Positions 1 to 6,165 of a stretch of 35,615 nucleotides of DNA are shown piece after piece; within the stretch, counting starts at the first letter, position 1; every line of letters starts with the position of its first letter. The notes beneath the pieces were generated by a model. It did not search any database. It worked only from the letters and a program-made list of their open reading frames with translations, and had not been told where the DNA came from. The stretch comes from Porticoccus sp. (lineage in GTDB: Bacteria > Pseudomonadota > Gammaproteobacteria > Pseudomonadales > Porticoccaceae): NCBI GenBank assembly GCA_011049795.1, contig DRHD01000204.1, forward strand, positions 1 through 35,615. The letters run 5' to 3'. Position numbers and translations under genes: made by a program.

Positions 1-856
1 ACACCGAGGAGGCCACCATAAATTTATCAAGGCGGGTGAGATAAGCGATGGGCGGCAGTATTGAGGCTATGGCGAAGCGGTAGGCGATCAGGGTCAACAT
101 GGCTGTGGCCACCAGGCCGACGCGAGGTGGCACGAATTCATGTGGTATCCAGAACACCGTCCAGGTCATCATCACCACCAGAAACAGCGGTACTAGCAAC
201 TGCCAGGTGTAAAAGCCGGTGAGGCGCTGGGCATGGAAGATGATATCCAACCGACTTATGGTCCGATCAACGGGCGCGATATAATGCTCGCTCGAGCGGC
301 TTCCATCCAGCTGGATTTGCCAATTGGCTACCGACAAATGCTCTGCCATACCTAGTTTTTGAGGCGACGTCACAACCTTCACCTCCCGCACTTCGTACTT
401 CGAAATCAGGGTGAAATACAGTTCCTGATGGTCAAACGGAAAATCTGAAAGATCTGCCTGAAAAGTGAATTCACCATAAGCACGCAAGACCTTAATCACA
501 CGACCATCGGGGGCTACACTCAGCTCTGGATCGTAGACGCGCTCGATAGCTCTGCGGTTCAGTAGCATCAGTCCGGGCGTCCATATCTGAGATGCTTCCG
601 CCGTGCAGGGTGTCAAGCCTCTGTGCACCAGCCGAGAATCCATCCATTCGGCTCGTATAAATACATCGCTGACAAAGCTCTGCTGCGCGTCTTCGATCTC
701 GGTCAGGTCATTCAGATAGAGGAGGATGTTAATTTCCACCGGACCATTGCCCGAGTCCGGAAGTGTGCCGAGATCTTGATCGCGGAAATGACAGGCCTCC
801 GCGAACGCTTGCCCGGCAAACATGAACACCAATAAACCTGCCAAAGACTTGAGCAC
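1..856 (-). CDS. Prokaryotic pentameric ligand-gated ion channel (Cys-loop receptor family), 3' end outside window
   Basis: Translating the minus strand from GTG 856 gives 285 residues without a stop up to the window edge. Residues 1-20 form a signal peptide ending around AFAEA. An extracellular beta domain follows, with an IWTPGLMLLN segment (the family's WxP loop) and PFDHQELYF, the FPFDxQ hallmark. A first membrane helix (LLVPLFLVVMMTWTVFWI) and a pore-lining M2 segment ending in LPPIAYLTRLDKFM follow, matching the M2-M3 region of GLIC/ELIC-type channels. As in other bacterial members, the canonical Cys-loop cysteine pair is not evident. GTG 856 is chosen because GGAG lies 7 nt upstream and it gives a full signal peptide; ATG 823 would remove most of it. 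Family proteins are homopentameric ligand-gated channels of the cell envelope; the ligand here is unknown. M3 onward is cut off. Confidence 0.86.
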   Translation of the reverse strand, partial: MLKSLAGLLVFMFAGQAFAEACHFRDQDLGTLPDSGNGPVEINILLYLNDLTEIEDAQQSFVSDVFIRAEWMDSRLVHRGLTPCTAEASQIWTPGLMLLNRRAIERVYDPELSVAPDGRVIKVLRAYGEFTFQADLSDFPFDHQELYFTLISKYEVREVKVVTSPQKLGMAEHLSVANWQIQLDGSRSSEHYIAPVDRTISRLDIIFHAQRLTGFYTWQLLVPLFLVVMMTWTVFWIPHEFVPPRVGLVATAMLTLIAYRFAIASILPPIAYLTRLDKFMVASSV

Positions 857-880
857 TATTATTCTCCATATAAAAAAGAG

Positions 881-968
881 GAGAAAAAGGGATGCAGTTG
901 GCACATTTCCTTATGTAGTAATTGCACCCAATTTTTCGTTACTAGCCTTTAGATTATTGTTCCTTCGT
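881..968. repeat. Diverged intergenic repeat with stem-loop, copy A
   Basis: This stretch, upstream of the channel gene, resembles 2229-2311. Both hold AAAAAGGGATGCA (884-896 here), then TTTCCTTATGTA (906-917), then a partner arm (TGCACCC at 923-929 followed by a T run) and TTCCTT. The arms can pair, so the element may be a transcribed hairpin or bidirectional terminator. Function is inferred. Confidence 0.5.
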
Positions 969-1099
969 GCCTTGAAAGCCAATTATTAAACAATAACTAT
1001 GGGTGTTTTTAAGTGAGCCAAAGAAGTTGGTAAACTGTGTAGGTCTCCCCAATTTATCAGTGCTACTTCTGATATCAAACAATTGCTGAAAGTGACACC

Positions 1100-1435
1100 C
1101 TAATCATTGTTAAGAGCGTGGGCTTCGCCCCAACCTTCCAAGCTGTGTAACAATGGTGTGAGAGTTTCTCCAAGATCGGTGAGCGAATATTCAACCTTAG
1201 GTGGTACCTCCAGGTACACCTCGCGATGTACCAGCCCATCGGCCTCAAGTTCCCGTAATTGATTGGTCAGCATTCGCTGGGTCACATTGGGTATTAAGCG
1301 CCGTAGTTCGTTAAAGCGTTTAGTGCTTTCTATTAGACGATACAAAATAACAGCCTTCCACTTCCCACCTATTAGGTCCAGTACTGCTTCAACGGGGCAG
1401 TTGGTGTAGTCCTGGTGGCGCTGTTTTTTAGCCAT
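1100..1435 (-). CDS. HxlR-family (DUF24) winged-helix transcriptional regulator
   Basis: A 111-residue protein, the normal length for single-domain HxlR regulators. The family signature is clear: [19 protein letters not shown] near the N terminus (Cys14 in the position of the redox-sensing cysteine of YodB/HypR-type members), [20 protein letters not shown] as recognition helix, and VEYSLTDLG in the wing. Such proteins bind palindromic operators as dimers, often sensing quinones, aldehydes or other electrophiles. The gene is divergent from the isochorismatase-fold hydrolase at 1604, and a perfect palindrome lies between them, so that gene and itself are the likely targets. The inducer cannot be read from sequence. 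Confidence 0.93.
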   Translation of the reverse strand: MAKKQRHQDYTNCPVEAVLDLIGGKWKAVILYRLIESTKRFNELRRLIPNVTQRMLTNQLRELEADGLVHREVYLEVPPKVEYSLTDLGETLTPLLHSLEGWGEAHALNND

Positions 1436-1465
1436 AACTATCCAAATCCTATTGAATTTTAGTAG

Positions 1466-1481
1466 GTATACAAATGTATAC
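1466..1481. promoter_or_regulatory. Candidate HxlR operator palindrome
   Basis: GTATACAAATGTATAC is a perfect 6-bp inverted repeat with a 4-bp spacer. It lies 31 bp upstream of the HxlR start and 123 bp upstream of the divergent hydrolase. Operators of this family are short palindromes in exactly this position. Assignment is by context. Confidence 0.5.
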
Positions 1482-1603
1482 TATATGCGTTATTTGTGCG
1501 TACTTACGATAAATATCCTTAGATAATACAATTTGCTCACCAACTGGGGAAGTCATTATTTAGCGACTTTCCTTCCCCCCATGAATGTTTAAAGGTGAGA
1601 TTT

Positions 1604-2221
1604 ATGAATATTGAACGTACAGCGATTATTGTTTTAGACCCGCAGAATGATTTTTTTAGCCCTAAAGGCAAGCTTTACCAAGCAATGGAGCCGGTATTGA
1701 GTAAACATCAGGTGGTTTCTCATTTAAACGAATTGCTGGAAGCCGGACGCAGTGCCGGTGCAACCATCATTCTTGTACCCCTAAGTTTCGAGGAAAACTG
1801 CCCGGAAGCGGGTCCAGAACCCTACGGAATTATGCAGCCGGTTGCCCAATCAGAAGCATTTATTAGGGGAACATGGGGGGCAGAAGTTGCTGAAACACTG
1901 ACAACAACCCCTGCGGATATCATTATCCACAAAAATCACATTTCTGGGTTTGAGGGTACTGACCTAGAGGCTCAGTTACGTGATAGAAATATTGAGACAG
2001 TGGTTTTATGCGGTGGCCTAACAGATGTTTGTGTCGAAACCACCATGCGGCAAGCTTACGATAAACGTTTCGAGGTGTTTACCATTAAAGATGCTACAGC
2101 CACGATAGATCTAGATAAACATGAACAAACTGTAAACCAAAACTACCTATTGTTTTCTAAGCCATTATCAACCCAGGAATTCATTCAAATAATTGATGAG
2201 AATAGGTGTAAGGCTGCGTAG
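1604..2221 (+). CDS. Isochorismatase-family cysteine hydrolase
   Basis: 205 residues with the isochorismatase-like fold: IIVLDPQNDFF at the N terminus (Asp12 candidate catalytic acid), HKNHISGF (Lys110) and GGLTDVCVETTMRQAYD (Cys143 nucleophile), giving the Asp-Lys-Cys triad of nicotinamidase, ureidoacrylate and isochorismate hydrolases. The exact substrate (amide, carbamate or vinyl ether) is not resolved. ATG 1604 is preferred over GTG 1595 because AAAGGTGA at 1591-1598 is a well-spaced ribosome site for it and overlaps the GTG. It is divergent from the HxlR regulator at 1435 and probably controlled by it. A cytosolic detoxification or nitrogen-salvage role is inferred. Confidence 0.9.
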   Translation: MNIERTAIIVLDPQNDFFSPKGKLYQAMEPVLSKHQVVSHLNELLEAGRSAGATIILVPLSFEENCPEAGPEPYGIMQPVAQSEAFIRGTWGAEVAETLTTTPADIIIHKNHISGFEGTDLEAQLRDRNIETVVLCGGLTDVCVETTMRQAYDKRFEVFTIKDATATIDLDKHEQTVNQNYLLFSKPLSTQEFIQIIDENRCKAA

Positions 2222-2228
2222 CTTTTAA

Positions 2229-2311
2229 GCGGAAAAAGGGATGCATTTATTTACCTTTCCTTATGTAATTGCGTCTCTTTTTTACGTTATCTTTTATAAG
2301 TTTCGTTCCTT
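2229..2311. repeat. Diverged intergenic repeat with stem-loop, copy B (possible bidirectional terminator)
   Basis: This lies between the convergent ends of the hydrolase (2221) and the HxlR-like gene (2338). Arms 2233-2245 (AAAAAGGGATGCA) and 2270-2282 (TGCGTCTCTTTTT) pair over 13 positions including two G-T wobbles, with a 24-nt loop containing TTTCCTTATGTA. The A-rich and T-rich flanks suit a two-way rho-independent terminator. It is related to 881-968. Confidence 0.55.
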
Positions 2312-2337
2312 TTTTCTGTGTTCAGGATTTTTCTTGT

Positions 2338-2697
2338 TTAAGGTGAAGTGGTAGCATTTTCTTTATTATTGATATCAGTTTGTAGCTTTTCCAAATCATC
2401 AAGAATGGCCAGAAATTTATTGCCGAAACCGGTCACCACATACTCCACTCTCGGTGGGATTTCGTTATAACTAATGCGCTCCAAAATACCAAATGCAACA
2501 TTTTTTCTAAGGCAGGCATTCAATACTTTAGTGCTTAGCCCCTCAACATTCCGCACCATTTCCCCCGGACGATTGACCTCATTTTTAATGAGTTGATACA
2601 CAGTCAAAGACCATTTGCAGCCATAAATGGTTTCAACCATACGAGCACTGCTTGTTGGTGGCGTTTTTCGCGAAATTATTTTTTCGTTTGTTTTCAT
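2338..2697 (-). CDS. HxlR-like winged-helix transcriptional regulator
   Basis: 119 residues with the HxlR layout: an IYGCKWSLTVYQLI helix in the place of the usual GGKW segment, PGEMVRNVEGLSTKVLNACL as recognition region, and IPPRVEYVVTGFG in the wing. It is clearly more divergent than the regulator at 1100. A Cys sits beside the KW motif (Cys27), a possible redox sensor. The gene is divergent from the SDR dehydrogenase at 2814, with a GTAC-N6-GTAC palindrome close to its own start. By analogy to other HxlR/oxidoreductase pairs it probably represses that enzyme. Paralogy with the first regulator is possible but not shown. Confidence 0.85.
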   Translation of the reverse strand: MKTNEKIISRKTPPTSSARMVETIYGCKWSLTVYQLIKNEVNRPGEMVRNVEGLSTKVLNACLRKNVAFGILERISYNEIPPRVEYVVTGFGNKFLAILDDLEKLQTDINNKENATTSP

Positions 2698-2703
2698 AAA
2701 GAT

Positions 2704-2717
2704 GTACCAAAAAGTAC
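2704..2717. promoter_or_regulatory. Candidate operator of the second HxlR-like regulator
   Basis: GTACCAAAAAGTAC is two GTAC half-sites separated by 6 bp, 7 bp upstream of the regulator start and about 97 bp upstream of the divergent SDR gene. The position fits autoregulation. The half-site resembles the GTATAC arms at 1466-1481. Confidence 0.4.
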
Positions 2718-2813
2718 CTATAGCACCAAATTGTTCCTACTTTTCAACAGATTACAGATACAGATAAGCTGTGTCTACTCTTTAACCAAACAGACATTTG
2801 TAGGACTAATCTT

Positions 2814-3581
2814 ATGAAAAATTCAAATCAATCGTTGGCTTTAATTGTTGGTGGCTCCAGCGGAATGGGGTTTGCTACGGCAAAGCAACTGGTTCAAAAA
2901 GGCATTGATGTCATTATCGTGGGTCGCTCACAAAGCAAGCTAAATGCTGCTGAAAACGAATTAACAAAACTGGGGAGTGTTGAAACGCTTCAGGCCGATT
3001 TATACCAGACGGAAGATGTCAGCCGTGTTTTAGAATATATCAACAACCAAACCCGTCATATCAGCCACTTTGTGAATGCCGCGGGTTACTTTAAACCTAC
3101 ACCATTTTTAGAGCATCAGGAGAGTGACTACGACCAGTACATGGATTTAAACCGCTCGGCATTTTTTATCTCTCAAGCCGTGGCGGCAAATATGGTGGAG
3201 CATGGTGGTGGGGCTGTGGTGCATATTGGTTCAATGTGGGCAAAACAGGCTGTGAAGGCAACACCATCTTCAGCCTATTCCATGGCAAAAGCGGGTGTAC
3301 ATGCGCTCACCCAGCATATGGCGATGGAATTGGCAGATTACAATATCAGGGTCAATGCGGTATCCCCTGCTGTGGTGAAAACACCTATTTATGAATCATT
3401 TATTCAGCCGGAAGAAATGGATGATGCGCTGGCCGGTTTCAATGCCTTTCACCCCATTGGTCGCATAGGGGCACCAGAAGATGTGGCGAATGTGGTGAGC
3501 TTCTTACTGAGTGATGAGGCGAGCTGGGTAACCGGTGCTATATGGGATGTAGATGGTGGGGTGATGGCTGGGAGAAACTAG
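2814..3581 (+). CDS. Short-chain dehydrogenase/reductase (SDR) family oxidoreductase
   Basis: 255 residues, typical for a classical SDR. The nucleotide-binding glycine motif is GGSSGMGFA (residues 13-21), followed by VGRS after beta-2, which suggests NADP(H). NAAG is at 88-91, the catalytic Ser is near 140, YSMAK is at 155-159, and a C-terminal GAIWDVDGG closes the fold. The reaction is NAD(P)-dependent oxidation or reduction of an alcohol/carbonyl substrate that cannot be named. ATG 2814 follows TAGGA (2801-2805). It is divergent from, and probably repressed by, the HxlR-like protein at 2697. Its stop codon lies inside a 15-bp tandem duplication. Confidence 0.93.
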   Translation: MKNSNQSLALIVGGSSGMGFATAKQLVQKGIDVIIVGRSQSKLNAAENELTKLGSVETLQADLYQTEDVSRVLEYINNQTRHISHFVNAAGYFKPTPFLEHQESDYDQYMDLNRSAFFISQAVAANMVEHGGGAVVHIGSMWAKQAVKATPSSAYSMAKAGVHALTQHMAMELADYNIRVNAVSPAVVKTPIYESFIQPEEMDDALAGFNAFHPIGRIGAPEDVANVVSFLLSDEASWVTGAIWDVDGGVMAGRN

Positions 3582-3603
3582 GCTGTGCGAAACTAAGCTA
3601 TGA
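3574..3603. repeat. 15-bp tandem duplication over the SDR stop codon
   Basis: GAAACTAGGCTGTGC (3574-3588) is followed directly by GAAACTAAGCTATGA (3589-3603), 12 of 15 identical. The first unit contains the SDR stop codon TAG at 3579-3581. Confidence 0.6.
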
Positions 3604-3663
3604 GTGGTCAGTGGCAAAGAGGAATACACGTTATTTAGATTTGTCATTGACTGGTTTTAGCGT

Positions 3664-3772
3664 CCAGTTCCGCTCGGGGAACTGGGGCTAGGATGTAGTA
3701 GTCGAGTCTTAATGCAGTAAATTTAAGCAGAAATGCCTCGTCCCCCGAGCGAGGGGGAGATATTAGACTCAG
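3664..3772. repeat. Pair of intergenic stem-loops
   Basis: The first hairpin at 3664-3685 has a perfect 8-bp stem CCAGTTCC/GGAACTGG and loop GCTCGG. The second has arms GAGTCTTAAT (3704-3713) and ATTAGACTC (3762-3770) enclosing an inner CCCCC(3742-3746)/GGGGG(3753-3757) hairpin. Both carry a CGCTCGGGG-type core, on opposite strands. They sit between the convergent SDR and globin genes, so termination is a possible role, but there is no clean T run. Confidence 0.5.
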
Positions 3773-3822
3773 ACTTAATCTGCTCTCCGTTGCACGTTAC
3801 GGGAATATTTAACCCAAAAAGA

Positions 3823-4194
3823 TTAAACTTCGACAATCTCTGCTTTTACACTATTGACCAAAGCGATCATCTCTTCTCGTTCTGTCGTGCCGGTTTGAAA
3901 ATGTTCAAAGGTCGCATTTAAATGGAACAGAAGTGCTGCCCAATCATCTTCACTGATCTTCATGCCTTTATGGGCTGTTACCATATCACGACCCGTATAA
4001 TGCATTGAACCACCCGATTCAGCACAAATATAGTTGATAAACGTTTGTGTTTCGCGAGCGACTTCGTCGATGGATCGATGATGCCAAAATCGTGCTAGCA
4101 ATTCGTCTTGCCGAAAACGAGGTATGATATTTTCGGCAAATGCAGAGATAGCATCATAGCCCCCGAGTCGTTCATAAAGTGTTGTAGCTGTCAT
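3823..4194 (-). CDS. Truncated hemoglobin, group I (trHbN type)
   Basis: 123 residues, normal for a 2-over-2 globin. It opens with TLYERLGGYDAISAFAENI, the group I start, and has MVTAHKGMKIS with His75 as the proximal haem ligand and the phenylalanine-rich B-helix region before it. Family members bind O2 and NO, and many act as NO dioxygenases or O2 carriers in the cytoplasm. No reductase partner is adjacent. The stop lies in the region after the hairpin pair. Upstream (4231-4274) is a triplicated 14-15 bp repeat that may affect its promoter spacing. Confidence 0.94.
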   Translation of the reverse strand: MTATTLYERLGGYDAISAFAENIIPRFRQDELLARFWHHRSIDEVARETQTFINYICAESGGSMHYTGRDMVTAHKGMKISEDDWAALLFHLNATFEHFQTGTTEREEMIALVNSVKAEIVEV

Positions 4195-4230
4195 GATTTT
4201 TCTCCTTAAATGTTCCAGTACTTCAGTCTG

Positions 4231-4274
4231 GAATAGTAACGGATGAAATAGTAACGGAAGAAATAGTAACGGAA
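4231..4274. repeat. Three tandem copies of a 14-15 bp unit
   Basis: GAATAGTAACGGAT (4231-4244), GAAATAGTAACGGAA (4245-4259) and GAAATAGTAACGGAA (4260-4274) follow each other without gap, upstream of the globin gene. They are nearly identical, so recent slippage or unequal exchange is likely. Confidence 0.75.
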
Positions 4275-4293
4275 GAAAATTAAGGGGTCAAAA

Positions 4294-4494
4294 CTATTCT
4301 TTTCGGCTCGGCTGCTGGTCCAATTTTCTCAATCGTGCTAATTTTTCAGAGATTTTAATTTCTAAGCCGCGTGGCACGGAATAATAATATTGCTGTTGTT
4401 GGGCTGACATATTGTCTGGGAAATAGTTTTCGCCTGCGGCGTAAGCATCCGGTTCGTCATGGGCATAGCGATATTCTTTGACTAATACTGGGGC
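4294..4494 (-). pseudogene. rarA: 3' fragment of rarA (replication-associated recombination protein A)
   Basis: Reading the minus strand downstream of the MtfA stop gives a frame containing [20 protein letters not shown], then [20 protein letters not shown] and a stop at 4294-4296. This is the conserved C-terminal end of the RarA/MgsA clamp-loader-like ATPase (the YRYAHDEP...RGLE.KI.EKL pattern). Only about 65 of the usual roughly 440 codons are present; the ATPase domains are absent. The fragment begins right after the mtfA stop codon, so it has no start of its own. It is a rearrangement scar rather than a working gene. Confidence 0.8.
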
Positions 4495-5307
4495 CTAATG
4501 CCACTGTCGGGGATCAGTTTGATAATACTCTTGCAACTCTCTGTACAGCTTGGGGTGTTTTTTGGAGAGCTGTTGGGGTTTCTCAAAAAATGTTTCCGTG
4601 GCAACTGCAAAAAATTCTGCTGGATTGGTCGCACCATATTCGTCCATCGTCGTTTTATGATGCCGCAAACTGGCCCATTTCAGCTTTTCAAATTCGCTGG
4701 ATAAAACCTTAGCCCAAGAGCTGTAGCAATTACGGCGCAGTGGCGGTGCCCCATTGGTTGATCCTGATGCGGAGTCCAACTGATGGGCGAATTCATGCAA
4801 TACCACATTGCGACCATCGGTAAAATCAGAGGCACCAGAAACCACATCATCCCAAGATAGGACGACCTTTCCATTGCTCCAAGATTCACCAGAAAGGTTG
4901 TGAGCGGCAAGGGCCACCGTCCCATCTTCCTGGCGCTGTTCCCGTTCAGTTCTGAACCCGTAGGGGTAGACCAGCACAGAATAAAGCTTTGGATAGACCG
5001 CGGTCTTCGGGTGTTGAAGTAGCAACAGACAGGCCTGTGCGGCGATAGTGACTTTAATCTCATCGGTTACTTCCAGCCCGGCACAACCCTCAAATCGTTT
5101 TTTGGTAATAAACAGGTTGATGAGCTGTTGCAGCTTGGTTCTCTCCTCAGGTTTAAGAGCAGAATAAATAGGAAAATTAGCCTCTAATATTGAATGCCAT
5201 ACTTCCGGGAAAGGCTTATTACGAATCCAGCGATTTCTCCATAGGGGGATATAGAATGCCAGGAAGACAAACACAACGATCAGGATAAGAAAAAGGGTGG
5301 CAATCAT
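4495..5307 (-). CDS. mtfA: MtfA/DgsA-family zinc-dependent peptidase
   Basis: 270 residues, the usual MtfA length. The N terminus is one hydrophobic segment (residues 2-22) followed by RNRWIR, suggesting membrane anchoring; E. coli MtfA is mostly cytosolic, so this form may differ. The zinc motif is VLHEFAHQLD (HExxH) near residue 172, and the C-terminal ATETFFEKP segment carries the downstream glutamate ligand region. In E. coli MtfA is an aminopeptidase that binds the glucose-PTS repressor Mlc. No mlc or pts gene is visible here, so the partner is unknown. The gene ends flush against the rarA remnant. Confidence 0.9.
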   Translation of the reverse strand: MIATLFLILIVVFVFLAFYIPLWRNRWIRNKPFPEVWHSILEANFPIYSALKPEERTKLQQLINLFITKKRFEGCAGLEVTDEIKVTIAAQACLLLLQHPKTAVYPKLYSVLVYPYGFRTEREQRQEDGTVALAAHNLSGESWSNGKVVLSWDDVVSGASDFTDGRNVVLHEFAHQLDSASGSTNGAPPLRRNCYSSWAKVLSSEFEKLKWASLRHHKTTMDEYGATNPAEFFAVATETFFEKPQQLSKKHPKLYRELQEYYQTDPRQWH

Positions 5308-5365
5308 AGGGACACTACAAAATAGATGGCTTGTTCATCATGTGCTGGTTGTGATTCACATGTAC

Positions 5366-5440
5366 TCAGCGGTTAACTTCATGGCAGTTGACACAACCAC
5401 CAGCAACTCGATCTGCGCGATAATAGCTAGCTGGGTCCAT
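5366..5440 (-). other. Micro-ORF with a CxxCH haem-type motif (possible cytochrome c remnant)
   Basis: Between MtfA and the secreted protein, a 24-codon minus-strand frame contains AGGCVNCHEVNR and stops. CVNCH fits a c-type haem site, but the frame is closed by a stop just upstream and has no export signal. It is either a decayed cytochrome piece or coincidence. Confidence 0.2.
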
Positions 5441-5518
5441 AGAGGCGGCGGATGCTCATTCCACTCTCCTTAGATGTTAATTACAGCAATAAGATGCCAT
5501 AGATCTTGTATGAACTTT

Positions 5519-5938
5519 CTAGCCTTGGTTAAGAGAACATTTCCCAGCAATTCTTACCTGGCGTCCCATATGTCCACCTCCAGATACGCTAAAACCTGAA
5601 CCGGCATCAATACCGGCATTAACATGAAAAGCATTAGAACCTTTATTGTAAAAAAATTGCATAGAGCTACTGAGGGCTACAATTTGAAAACCTAATTTGC
5701 TCTTCAAGGTTAAATTATGGGTACCAGCCATTTCTTTGCTACTGCTTTTAATGACTAAGCTGTCCCCATTGATGGTCACTACCATATCCCCACCATCGGT
5801 TTTCATAGATTTCCCTCGACCTGTCCAATACACGCTGTCATAGGAACAGTCATAAACCACTACTTCTTCATTTGCATAGATATTGCTTGTTAGAAATAGA
5901 GAAACAACTACTGTCATTAACAGACTTTTTTTCATCAT
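5519..5938 (-). CDS. Small exported protein of unknown function
   Basis: 139 residues. The first 22 (MMKKSLLMTVVVSLFLTSNIYA) form a Sec signal peptide with cleavage expected after IYA. The mature part is short, serine- and glycine-rich toward the end (GIDAGSGFSVSGGGHMGRQV), and has two cysteines, one near the new N terminus (YDCSY) and one near the C terminus (GKCSL), which could form a disulfide in the periplasm. The family is not recognised. ATG 5938 and ATG 5935 are both possible starts. It stands alone, with about 210 bp of nearly empty sequence downstream. Confidence 0.65.
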   Translation of the reverse strand: MMKKSLLMTVVVSLFLTSNIYANEEVVVYDCSYDSVYWTGRGKSMKTDGGDMVVTINGDSLVIKSSSKEMAGTHNLTLKSKLGFQIVALSSSMQFFYNKGSNAFHVNAGIDAGSGFSVSGGGHMGRQVRIAGKCSLNQG

Positions 5939-6107
5939 GAGGGAGCCTATCCTTTATCATTGACCGCTTTTATGTGAGACCAGTCTACAGTAGTTCTAGT
6001 TCACAAGACTATGTCACTTAATGCGGATTCTTGATCAATGTGGGCTCATGAGGGTGGGGTGTGAGAGGGCCGTGTATGGGCAGTCTAGGTGGTATCACGC
6101 GTTAGTT

Positions 6108-6136
6108 TCGATAACTGATGGTGTTTTCTGTATAAT
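6108..6136 (+). promoter_or_regulatory. Sigma70-type promoter of ygiQ
   Basis: TCGATA (6108-6113) and a perfect TATAAT (6131-6136) are separated by 17 bp, 29 bp before the ygiQ ATG. The -35 matches consensus at 4 of 6 positions. The 5' leader would be only about 23 nt. Confidence 0.6.
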
Positions 6137-6165
6137 GCGCGACCTATTTTGATTGTCCCATCCCT

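Noticed and set aside
623..835. A 70-codon plus-strand frame near the left edge
   Set aside because: It lies wholly inside the minus-strand ion-channel gene, whose translation shows family motifs, so it is a shadow.
4680..5063. A 127-codon minus-strand frame within mtfA
   Set aside because: Overlaps the MtfA frame that carries HEFAH and normal length; the alternative frame has no recognisable features.
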